In this document: piece by piece, positions 53,816-62,560 of the stretch
Layout of the letters: every line of letters begins with the position of its first letter
How positions within the stretch are numbered: the first letter of the stretch is position 1
NCBI GenBank assembly: GCA_020634625.1
Contig: JACKBJ010000017.1
Span: 15,967 to 79,966 of the forward strand
DNA length: 64,000 bases
Direction: 5' to 3'
DNA from: Caldilineae bacterium
Lineage (GTDB): Bacteria > Chloroflexota > Anaerolineae > Epilineales > Epilineaceae
Position numbers and translations under genes: made by a program
The notes under the pieces: generated by a model
Database searches by the model: none
Seen by the model: only the letters and a program-made list of their open reading frames with translations
What the model was told of the DNA's origin: nothing

Positions 53816-55720
53816 ATGTGCGGTATCTGCGGCACGCTGGCCACCCGTCCCGGTACGCTGGTGGTCCCCGCCGAGGTCGAGGCGATGTGCGCCACGCTGC
53901 GCCATCGCGGTCCCGACGATCGCGGCCTGCACCTCGATCCCCAGGCACGCCTGGCCATGGCCGCCGTCCGGCTGTCGATCATCGATCTGGCGGGCGGACA
54001 CCAGCCGCTGTCCAACGAGGACGGCTCGGTCTGGGTGGCCCAGAACGGCGAGATCTACAACTTCCGGGCCCTGCGCGCCGAGCTCGTCGCGCGGGGGCAC
54101 GACTTCGTCACGCACAGCGACACCGAGGTCATCGCCCACCTCTACGAGGAGCAGGGCCTCGACTTCGCCCGCAGCCTGCAGGGCATGTTCGCCATCGCGG
54201 TCTGGGACGCTCGCCGCGGCCGGCTGGTCCTGGTGCGCGATCGGCTGGGCATCAAGCCGCTGTTCTACGCCGAGCACGACGGCCAGCTGCGCTTCGCCTC
54301 GGAGATCAAGGCCCTGCTGGCGGCTGGCCTGCCGCGGCGGCTCGACCCGGTGGCGCTGCACGACTACCTGTCCTTCGACTACGTGCCCGGCCCCAACACC
54401 ATGTTCGAGGGCATCAGCCGCCTGCAGGCCGGGCATCGGCTGATCTGGGACGGCCGGCTGACCATCGAGCGCTACTGGGACCTGCCCGGCTCGACGCCGC
54501 CCGAGCCGATCGTCGACGACACCCGCGCCCTGAGCGCGCAGCTGCGCACCCGCCTCGACGATGCCGTGGCGGCGAACATGGTCAGCGACGTGCCGGTCGG
54601 TGCCTTCCTCTCGGGCGGGCTCGACTCGAGCCTGGTGGTGGCGCTGATGGCCCGCCAATCGGATCGGCCGGTCCAGACCCACTCGATCGGCTTTCGCGAG
54701 GCGAGCTACAACGAGCTGCCCTGGGCCCGCCGCGTGGCCGCGCATTGCGGCACCGAGCACCACGAGACCATCGTCGAGCCGAACATCGAGGATCTGATCC
54801 ACGAGCTGGTCGGCGCCTTCGACGAGCCCTTCGGCGATTCCTCGGCGGTGGCCGCCTGGGTGCTGGCGCGCGAGGCGGCGCAGCATGCCAAGGTCGTGCT
54901 CTCGGGCGACGGCGGCGACGAGATCTTCGGCGGCTACGTGATCTACCAGGCCGACCAGCTGGCCCGGCTCTACCGGCGCCTGCCGGCCGCCCTGGCCGAG
55001 CAGGCCCTGCCGGCCCTGGCACGGCGCATCCCGGCCTCCGACCGCAAGATGAGCTGGGACCTCAAGCTGCGCCGCTTCGTCGAGCACGGCCGAGCCGATC
55101 CGCTGGCGGCGCACGGCTCCTGGCGCATCATCTTCACCGAGGCGATGAAGGCTCGGCTCTACGGCGCGCACTTCCGGCCGGCCGGCCACGACTCGCTGGA
55201 CCTGCTGCGGGCCCATTTCGACCGCACCCAGGGCGACGACCTGCTCAACCGGTTCATGGCCGTCGATGCCCGGATCAGCCTGGTGGACGACATGCTGACC
55301 AAGGTCGACCGGACCAGCATGGCCCACAGCCTCGAGGTCCGCGTGCCGCTGCTGGACCACCACCTGGTCGAGTGGATGGAGCGCATCCCCAGCCGCTACA
55401 AGGTCCACGGGCCGCGCATGACCCTGAAGTACCTGATGAAGGAGGCCGCGCGGGGACTCCTGCCCGACGCCGTCATCGACCGGCCCAAGGCCGGCTTCCA
55501 CGTCCCGGTGCCCGCCTGGCTGAAACGGGAGCTGCGCCCGCTGGTCGATCATCAGCTCGGCGCCGAGACCCTGACCCGCCAGGGCATCTTCGACCCGGCC
55601 TACGTCGCCGAGCTGATCGCCGCCGATCGGGCGGGCAAGGCCAACCACAGCCGCAACATCTGGGGCCTGCTCATGTTCGGCCTGTGGTACGATCGCTTCA
55701 TCGAACGGACACCCGTCTGA
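53816..55720 (+). CDS. asnB: Glutamine-hydrolysing asparagine synthetase
   Basis: The 634-residue enzyme makes asparagine from aspartate, glutamine and ATP. The start MCGICGTL places the catalytic Cys at position 2 after Met removal. The glutaminase half shows LRHRGPDDRG, RLSIIDLAGGHQPL and NGEIYNFRALR, and the synthetase half has the PP-loop FLSGGLDSSLVV, SGDGGDEIFGGY and the late block RPKAGFHVPVPAWL. The length suits the AsnB family, which also includes members acting in polysaccharide or peptide amidation. It is followed by gdhA, so nitrogen assimilation is the simplest context. Confidence 0.95.
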   Translation: MCGICGTLATRPGTLVVPAEVEAMCATLRHRGPDDRGLHLDPQARLAMAAVRLSIIDLAGGHQPLSNEDGSVWVAQNGEIYNFRALRAELVARGHDFVTHSDTEVIAHLYEEQGLDFARSLQGMFAIAVWDARRGRLVLVRDRLGIKPLFYAEHDGQLRFASEIKALLAAGLPRRLDPVALHDYLSFDYVPGPNTMFEGISRLQAGHRLIWDGRLTIERYWDLPGSTPPEPIVDDTRALSAQLRTRLDDAVAANMVSDVPVGAFLSGGLDSSLVVALMARQSDRPVQTHSIGFREASYNELPWARRVAAHCGTEHHETIVEPNIEDLIHELVGAFDEPFGDSSAVAAWVLAREAAQHAKVVLSGDGGDEIFGGYVIYQADQLARLYRRLPAALAEQALPALARRIPASDRKMSWDLKLRRFVEHGRADPLAAHGSWRIIFTEAMKARLYGAHFRPAGHDSLDLLRAHFDRTQGDDLLNRFMAVDARISLVDDMLTKVDRTSMAHSLEVRVPLLDHHLVEWMERIPSRYKVHGPRMTLKYLMKEAARGLLPDAVIDRPKAGFHVPVPAWLKRELRPLVDHQLGAETLTRQGIFDPAYVAELIAADRAGKANHSRNIWGLLMFGLWYDRFIERTPV

Positions 55721-55745
55721 GACCCGATCGGGCCCTGTTCCGTCC

Positions 55746-55751
55746 TATAAT
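55746..55751 (+). promoter_or_regulatory. -10 element upstream of gdhA
   Basis: A perfect TATAAT 25 bases after the asnB stop and about 114 bases before the gdhA ATG. No -35 box at usual spacing was found. Confidence 0.45.
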
Positions 55752-55865
55752 CAAGCGCTTGTCGAATCCCGGCCCCGATCGGGCCTCCGAAGCCATGCGA
55801 GGCGAGGGTTTTCGAGCCGGCCTTGCGTCACGTTCCGAACCGCCACCCCAAGAGGATTCTGTGTC

Positions 55866-57206
<1,341 letters not shown>

Positions 57207-57274
57207 TCTCGGTCGACGGCCGACACGGTTCGCTTGCGCAAGCCTCGCGTTGACAAGGCCGGCGCCAGGCTGGT

Positions 57275-57304
57275 GAAGGGAGGTCGCTTCGGCGGCCTCC
57301 CTTC
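57275..57304 (+). terminator. Terminator after gdhA
   Basis: Nine-base arms GAAGGGAGG and CCTCCCTTC enclose a 12-base loop, and the downstream tail has a short TTT. It is the cleanest intrinsic-terminator candidate for this operon. Confidence 0.65.
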
Positions 57305-57528
57305 GCGTTTCGGGGTCGTCGTGAGGCTGGCTTGGGGCAGGCATCTCCGGCATCGACGCGAACCCTGGCGACGATGACATCGGGGCCGCACAGCCCGCGC
57401 GGCAGGTTGCCGAAGCGGGAGGTCCACGCCAGGTCCGCCGCGATATCGGGCATCCGATGCCGCTCGGAGGCCGGTCTGCACTGCCCGCGCAGCCAGATCT
57501 GGCTCGGCACCGGCGGCCGCCTCCCGCC

Positions 57529-57555
57529 TTGACCCAGGCTCGCCACCCGTATAAA
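57529..57555 (+). promoter_or_regulatory. Promoter upstream of the receiver/PEP-binding gene
   Basis: TTGACC (57529-57534) and TATAAA (57550-57555) are separated by 15 bases, shorter than ideal; shifting the -10 to TAAACC gives 17. It lies about 100 bases before the ATG at 57654. Confidence 0.4.
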
Positions 57556-57653
57556 CCTTCGCTCCCCAACGCTCCAACCGCCCGGCGACGCGCTCGCGCG
57601 TCGCCGGCTCGTCACGCGATCGCCCTGCGGACCGCGGCAAAGGACGGCACCCG

Positions 57654-60620
57654 ATGCAAGACCTCGCCCAGCTGATCGAGTCCTACGACGACCAGTCCGA
57701 AGAGCTCCAAGGCCTGCAGCGCTTCCGGGTCCAGGACATCCTCCTGGTGGCGAGCCTCTACGACTCCTACACCCTCAGCGAAGGCAAGCACCTCTCCGAG
57801 CTGCTCTTCGGCACCTACCTCAACCTGTCCTTCATGACCCCCCCGCGCATCAACCGCGTCGGCACGCGCGAACAGGCCCTGGCCGAGCTCGAGGAGCAGC
57901 CCTACGACCTGGTCATCACCCTGGCCGCCGCCGGCGCCATGAGCGCTCCCGCCTTCGGCCGAGCCGTCAAGGCCCTGCAGCCGGATGCCGTCGTCTACGT
58001 GGTCGCCTTCAACGCACGCGAGCTCCAGGGCCTCGCCCACGGCCCCGGCTCGCCGGACGGCCTCGACCGATTCTTCATCTGGCGCGGCGACGTGCGGCTC
58101 TTCCTGTCGATGATCAAGCTGGTCGAGGACCGGCGCAACGCCGAGACCGACTCCGGGCTCGGCGGCGTGCGGACGCTGATCCTGGTCGAGGACAACATCT
58201 CGTTCTACTCCTCGTACCTGCCCATCCTGCTCGACGAGTTCGTCCGCCAGACCGAGGCCCTGATCGGCAAGAGCATCAACGCCGGCCAGCGCCTGCTGCG
58301 CCGGCGCCTGCGGCCCAAGATCATGCTCGCCACCAGCCTCGAGGAAGGCTGGGAGCTCTACGAGAAGTACCAGGCCACCGTCTTGGCGGTCATCTGCGAC
58401 GTGCAGTTCCCCTGGCGCGGCGACCCCCAGCGCGAGGCGGGCATCGAGCTCCTGTCGCGCATCCGAGAGCGCGACCCCGACCTGCCGCTGATGCTGCAGT
58501 CCTCGCGGGCCTACTATGCCGAGGAAGCCGGCCGGCTCGGCGCCAGCTTCCTCGACAAGCGGTCGCCGACCCTCTTGAGCGACTTCCGAACCTTCATGTT
58601 CGAGAACCTGGGCTTCGGCGACTTCGTCTTCCGCGACGCCAAGGGCGAGGAGATCACGCGCGCCGACGACATCGACAGCATGCTCATGGTCCTGGACGAC
58701 GTGCCGGTCGCCACCCTGCGCTACCACGCCAGCCGCAACCACTTCTCGAACTGGCTGATGGCGCGCACCGAGTTCCACCTGGCCGACGAGCTGCGGCACA
58801 TGCGGATCTCCGACTTCCCCAACATCGAGGCCATGCGCGAGTTCCTGCGCCAGCGCTTGACGGCCATCCGCAGCGAGGAGCGCCACGGGCAGGTCGAGGA
58901 CTTCGTGGCCACGCGCTTCGACACCAGCACCGAGTTCGCGCGCATCGGCGAGGGCTCGTTGGGCGGCAAGGGCCGCGGCCTGGCCTTCCTGCACGATCTG
59001 ATCAGCCGCACCGGCATCGAGCAGGCCATCGAGGGCCTGCGCATCTACGTGCCGCATTCGGCGGTGCTCGGCACGGCGGTCTTCGACGCCTTCGTCGCCC
59101 AGGACGACCTGCTCGCCTTCGCCCTGCGCGAGAACGACGACCAGGCCATCCTCGACCGCTTCCAGGCCGCCAGCCTGCCCGAGTCGATCATCGCCGACCT
59201 GCGCGATTTCCTGGAGCAGGTACGCTACCCGCTGGCCGTGCGCTCCTCGAGCCTGCTCGAGGACTCGCACCATCTGCCGGCCGCCGGCGTCTACCCGACC
59301 CACATGCTGCCCAACGCCGACCCGGATCCGGAGATTCGGCAGACGCAGCTCTGCCTGGCCATCAAGCACATCTTCGCCTCGACCTTCTTCCAGAACGCCA
59401 AGGCCTACCTGGCCGCGACCCCCAACCGGGTCGAGGACGAGAAGATGGCGGTGATCATCCAGCAGGTGGTCGGCCGGCGCCACGATTCGTGGGTCTACCC
59501 CGGCCTCAGCGGCGCGGCCTGCTCCTACAACTACTACCCGATCCGCGACATGAAGCCCGAGGAGGGCATCGCCACGGTGGCCCTCGGGCTGGGTCGGACG
59601 GTGGCCGAGGGGGGGCGTGCGGTGCGCTTCTCGCCGGCCCATCCCCAGTGGCTGCCCCAGATGTCGACACCCGAGGACATCCTCAAGAACGCCCAGACGC
59701 GCTTCTGGGCCCTGGACGTCACCCGCGCCCCGGACCTGCGCCGCCCCGAAGCCGACAACGACCTGGTCGCGCTCGACCTGGCCGCCGCCGAGCGCCACGG
59801 CACGCTCTGGCCGGTCGCCTCGGTCTACTCGCAGGCGAACGACGCCGTCTACGAAGGCCTGTCACGCCAGGGGCCCCGTCTGGTCACCATGGCACCCATC
59901 CTCAAGCACAAGCTCCTGCCTCTGCCCGAAGCCATCCGGCACCTCCTGGCGGTCGGCGAGCTGGGCATGGGCGGCCCGGTCGAGATCGAGTTCGCGGTCG
60001 ACACGCTGGCCGAGGCCGGTCGGCCGCGCGACTTCGCCGTGCTGCAGATCCGCCCTCTGGCGGCGCCGGAAGTCAGCGCCCGGGTCGACATGGACGCCAT
60101 GGACGAGGCCGACATCTTCGTCCGGGCTCAGGCGCTGGGCGCCGGACGCAACACCGAGATCCGCGACATCGTCGCGGTCAAGCTCGATGCCTTCGACCGC
60201 GCCCACTCGCGCGCCGTCGCGGCCGAGGTCGGCCAGATCAACCACCAGCTGATGGAAGCCGGTCGGCCCTACCTGCTCATCGGCCCCGGCCGCTGGGGCA
60301 CCTCGGACCCCTGGCTGGGCATCCCGGTCGCCTGGCACCAGATCGCCGGCGCGCGGGCCATCGTCGAGTGCAAGCTGGCCGGCATCGCCGTGGAGCCCTC
60401 CCAGGGCACCCACTTCTTCCAGAACATGACCAGCCTGGGCATCGGCTACTTCACCCCCAACCCACGCCTCGACACCGACATCGATTGGGGCTGGCTCGAA
60501 ACCCTGAGCCCCGATTGGGAGGGCCAATGGGTGCGCCACTTCCGTCTCGAGGCGCCGCTGGAAGTGATCATCGACGGCCGCCAGAGCGAGGGCGTCATCC
60601 TGAAACGGGTGCGCGCCTGA
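57654..60620 (+). CDS. Receiver-like protein fused to a PEP/pyruvate-binding (PPDK N-terminal) domain
   Basis: The 988-residue protein begins with two receiver-like modules. The first (about 20-160) lacks obvious phospho-acceptor residues. The second (about 172-320) has LILVEDNISFY, a possible acceptor Asp in VICDVQFPW, and LDKRS as the Lys position. From about 430 the ATP-grasp domain of PPDK/PEP-synthase type follows (FARIGEGSLGGKGRGLAFL, YPLAVRSSSLLEDSHH, VLQIRPL), with a C-terminal region LLIGPGRWGTSDPWLG. The phosphohistidine swivel and PEP-cleaving TIM barrel are absent, so it is not a complete PEP synthase; a nucleotide-dependent signalling or phosphotransfer role is inferred. Confidence 0.85.
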   Translation: MQDLAQLIESYDDQSEELQGLQRFRVQDILLVASLYDSYTLSEGKHLSELLFGTYLNLSFMTPPRINRVGTREQALAELEEQPYDLVITLAAAGAMSAPAFGRAVKALQPDAVVYVVAFNARELQGLAHGPGSPDGLDRFFIWRGDVRLFLSMIKLVEDRRNAETDSGLGGVRTLILVEDNISFYSSYLPILLDEFVRQTEALIGKSINAGQRLLRRRLRPKIMLATSLEEGWELYEKYQATVLAVICDVQFPWRGDPQREAGIELLSRIRERDPDLPLMLQSSRAYYAEEAGRLGASFLDKRSPTLLSDFRTFMFENLGFGDFVFRDAKGEEITRADDIDSMLMVLDDVPVATLRYHASRNHFSNWLMARTEFHLADELRHMRISDFPNIEAMREFLRQRLTAIRSEERHGQVEDFVATRFDTSTEFARIGEGSLGGKGRGLAFLHDLISRTGIEQAIEGLRIYVPHSAVLGTAVFDAFVAQDDLLAFALRENDDQAILDRFQAASLPESIIADLRDFLEQVRYPLAVRSSSLLEDSHHLPAAGVYPTHMLPNADPDPEIRQTQLCLAIKHIFASTFFQNAKAYLAATPNRVEDEKMAVIIQQVVGRRHDSWVYPGLSGAACSYNYYPIRDMKPEEGIATVALGLGRTVAEGGRAVRFSPAHPQWLPQMSTPEDILKNAQTRFWALDVTRAPDLRRPEADNDLVALDLAAAERHGTLWPVASVYSQANDAVYEGLSRQGPRLVTMAPILKHKLLPLPEAIRHLLAVGELGMGGPVEIEFAVDTLAEAGRPRDFAVLQIRPLAAPEVSARVDMDAMDEADIFVRAQALGAGRNTEIRDIVAVKLDAFDRAHSRAVAAEVGQINHQLMEAGRPYLLIGPGRWGTSDPWLGIPVAWHQIAGARAIVECKLAGIAVEPSQGTHFFQNMTSLGIGYFTPNPRLDTDIDWGWLETLSPDWEGQWVRHFRLEAPLEVIIDGRQSEGVILKRVRA

Positions 60621-60641
60621 TCGAATCCGGACAAGATCGGT

Positions 60642-60647
60642 TATGAT
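60642..60647 (+). promoter_or_regulatory. -10 element upstream of the CxxCH propeller gene
   Basis: TATGAT lies 60 bases before the ATG at 60708, in the only AT-rich patch of an 87-base gap. No convincing -35 box. Confidence 0.3.
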
Positions 60648-60707
60648 TGGTGCCCGGCCGCGCCAGGCCGGCGCCGCATCGCATCCCCGAACCCCTAGGA
60701 GCGCTCC

Positions 60708-62486
60708 ATGCACCGACCCACCTCCCTCAAGATCGGCCTCGGCCTGGTCCTGGCCGGCCTCGTCACCCTCGGCGGGCTGGCCCTGCACCGCGCCGAGCCC
60801 GCACGCGCCTCGAGCGGCGGCCGAACCGGCCTCTCCGGCAACCCGGCCACCGGCGGCCAGACCTGCAGCCGCTGCCACAACGGCGGCGTCACCCCCGACG
60901 TCACGCTCTCGGGTCCGACCCGTCTCGCCGCCGGCGCCACCGGCACCTACACCCTGACCATCATGGGCGGCCAGAAGAACCTGGGCGGCTTCGACGTCTC
61001 GGCCACCGTCGGCGCCCTGGCGCCCCTGGATGGGGCGAGCGACGTCTGGCTGAGCAACGGCGAGGTGACCCATACCGCGCCCAAGACCGTCGACGCCATG
61101 GACCAGGTGATCTTCAACTTCCTGTGGACGGCACCCGACCAGGCCGGTCCGGCCAAGCTCTACGGCGTCGGCAACTCGGTCAACGGCAACTTCAACCCCA
61201 GCGGCGACGCGGCCGACACCGCGACGCTCGACATCGCGGTCGAAGCCGGCGGCGGGCCCGACCCGACGCCGACCTCGGTGCCCGAGCCCGCCACCCCGGT
61301 GCCGACGGTCGAGAGCCCCTACCCCGTGGCGGTGGCCGACCTGGCCAACCCGCACGGCATCACCGTGCTGGACGAAGACCGGTTGCTGGTCGGCGAGGGC
61401 GGCAACCGGAGCGAGGCCTGGGTCCCCGGCCAGTTCGGGCCCGGCGCCGGCGACGGCCGCGTCTCGCGGATCGCGCTGGCCGATCCGAGCCAGCGCGAGG
61501 TCCTGGTCGCGGACATGACCAACTCGACGGATCCCGGCGGCGGCACCGTGGGCGGCAACCACGCCATCGAGGTCCAGCTGCCCGGCGCGAGCACCCAGAC
61601 CGCGGCCGTCACCCTGGTGGCCCAGGCCGGCGGCCCGGCCCACAGTCGACCCGAGGAAGCCGCCAAGATCCTGCTGGTCGACGCCTCGGGCGCGATCGAG
61701 GTCTTCGCCGACCCGCTGGCCTACGAGCAGGCCAACAATCCCGGCGGCGAGCCGGGCGAGGGCGGCATCGACTCGAACCCCTGGCGCCTGGTGCAGGCAC
61801 CGGACGGCCGCGTGCTGGTGGTCGATGCCGGCGCCAACGACATCCTGGCGCTCGACCTGGCCACGCGCCAGCTCTCGGCCTGGGCCGTCTTCGCGCCGCT
61901 GTCGGCGGAAGGCCAGCAGGCCATCCCGACCGGCCTGGCCTTCGCGCCGGACGGCGACGGCGTCGCCTACGTCAGCCTGCTCGGCCCCTTCGGCCCCGGC
62001 ACCACCGAGATCCGTCGCCTGGAGGACCGGAACGGCGACGGCGACATGCTCGACGAAGGCGAGCAGAGCACGCTCGTCGGCGGCCTGAAGCTGGTCACCG
62101 ACCTGGCCTTCGGCCCGGGCGGCCAGCTATTCTTCACCCAGATCGCCGGCGGCACCCTGTCGCGGATCGACCCGGCCTGCTGGAGCGAGGGCGCGGCCTG
62201 CGACGCGGACGACGTGACGGTGGTCGCCGACCGCCTGCCCGCCGCCAGCGCGCTGGCCTTCCTGCCCGCGGGCGACGCCCTGGTGAGCACCACCAACCAG
62301 CCCAACCCGGGCGGTCCGAGCCTGAGCGGCAACCGCATCGTCCGCATCCCGGCCGATCAGCTGCTGCCCGAGCCCGAGCCGACGCCGACCGGCCCGACGC
62401 CGACCGAGCTGCCGCCGACGGCCGAGCCGCCCACGCAGCCGACGATCTTCCTGCCCTTCCTGCTGCGCGTCGAGACCCTCCACTAG
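60708..62486 (+). CDS. Exported protein with choice-of-anchor-V-like CxxCH domain and ScyD/ScyE-like propeller
   Basis: The 592-residue protein has a signal peptide (about 1-36). Next comes GNPATGGQTCSRCHNGG, the CxxCH-containing start of the choice-of-anchor V domain, and a beta-sandwich (about 65-185). After a PTPTSVPEP linker, a ScyD/ScyE-like propeller spans about 200-550 (NPHGITVLDEDRLLVGEGG, PWRLVQAPDGRVLVVDAGA, TDLAFGPGGQLFFTQIAGG). The tail is TPTP-rich and ends IFLPFLLRVETLH. The CxxCH could bind heme c or be structural. A perfect 15-base-pair hairpin terminator follows the stop. Confidence 0.88.
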   Translation: MHRPTSLKIGLGLVLAGLVTLGGLALHRAEPARASSGGRTGLSGNPATGGQTCSRCHNGGVTPDVTLSGPTRLAAGATGTYTLTIMGGQKNLGGFDVSATVGALAPLDGASDVWLSNGEVTHTAPKTVDAMDQVIFNFLWTAPDQAGPAKLYGVGNSVNGNFNPSGDAADTATLDIAVEAGGGPDPTPTSVPEPATPVPTVESPYPVAVADLANPHGITVLDEDRLLVGEGGNRSEAWVPGQFGPGAGDGRVSRIALADPSQREVLVADMTNSTDPGGGTVGGNHAIEVQLPGASTQTAAVTLVAQAGGPAHSRPEEAAKILLVDASGAIEVFADPLAYEQANNPGGEPGEGGIDSNPWRLVQAPDGRVLVVDAGANDILALDLATRQLSAWAVFAPLSAEGQQAIPTGLAFAPDGDGVAYVSLLGPFGPGTTEIRRLEDRNGDGDMLDEGEQSTLVGGLKLVTDLAFGPGGQLFFTQIAGGTLSRIDPACWSEGAACDADDVTVVADRLPAASALAFLPAGDALVSTTNQPNPGGPSLSGNRIVRIPADQLLPEPEPTPTGPTPTELPPTAEPPTQPTIFLPFLLRVETLH

Positions 62487-62494
62487 CCCCGATC

Positions 62495-62528
62495 GCGGAA
62501 GGGGCCGGCCCGAGCCGGCCCCTTCCGC
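62495..62528 (+). terminator. Strong hairpin after the CxxCH propeller gene
   Basis: A perfect 15-base-pair GC stem (arms GCGGAAGGGGCCGGC and its complement) closes a CCGA loop eight bases after the stop codon. No long T run follows, as with other hairpins in this window. Confidence 0.65.
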
Positions 62529-62560
62529 CTTCCGCCGCCCCCGCCTGGAACGAGGCTCCC

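Larger units (their letters stand above)
57207..57653. other. Intergenic region between gdhA and the receiver/PEP-binding gene
   Basis: It holds the gdhA terminator and a promoter for the next gene. A minus-strand stretch at about 57340-57480 (RFGNLPRGLCGPDVIVARV) has coding-like GC-rich third positions but no start, no homology I recognise and runs into the terminator, so it is not called as a gene. Confidence 0.5.

Noticed and set aside
57332..57532. Small frames on both strands after gdhA
   Set aside because: No start signal, no recognisable domain and overlap with the terminator or promoter region.
60615..60690. TCGAATCC as a possible tRNA T-loop
   Set aside because: No acceptor or anticodon stems can be drawn around it; other similar hits (55751, 36331) fail in the same way.
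61262..62430. PTPTP-coding repeats as tandem repeat or CRISPR-like array
   Set aside because: They are short, irregular, in-frame protein linkers without spacers of constant length.
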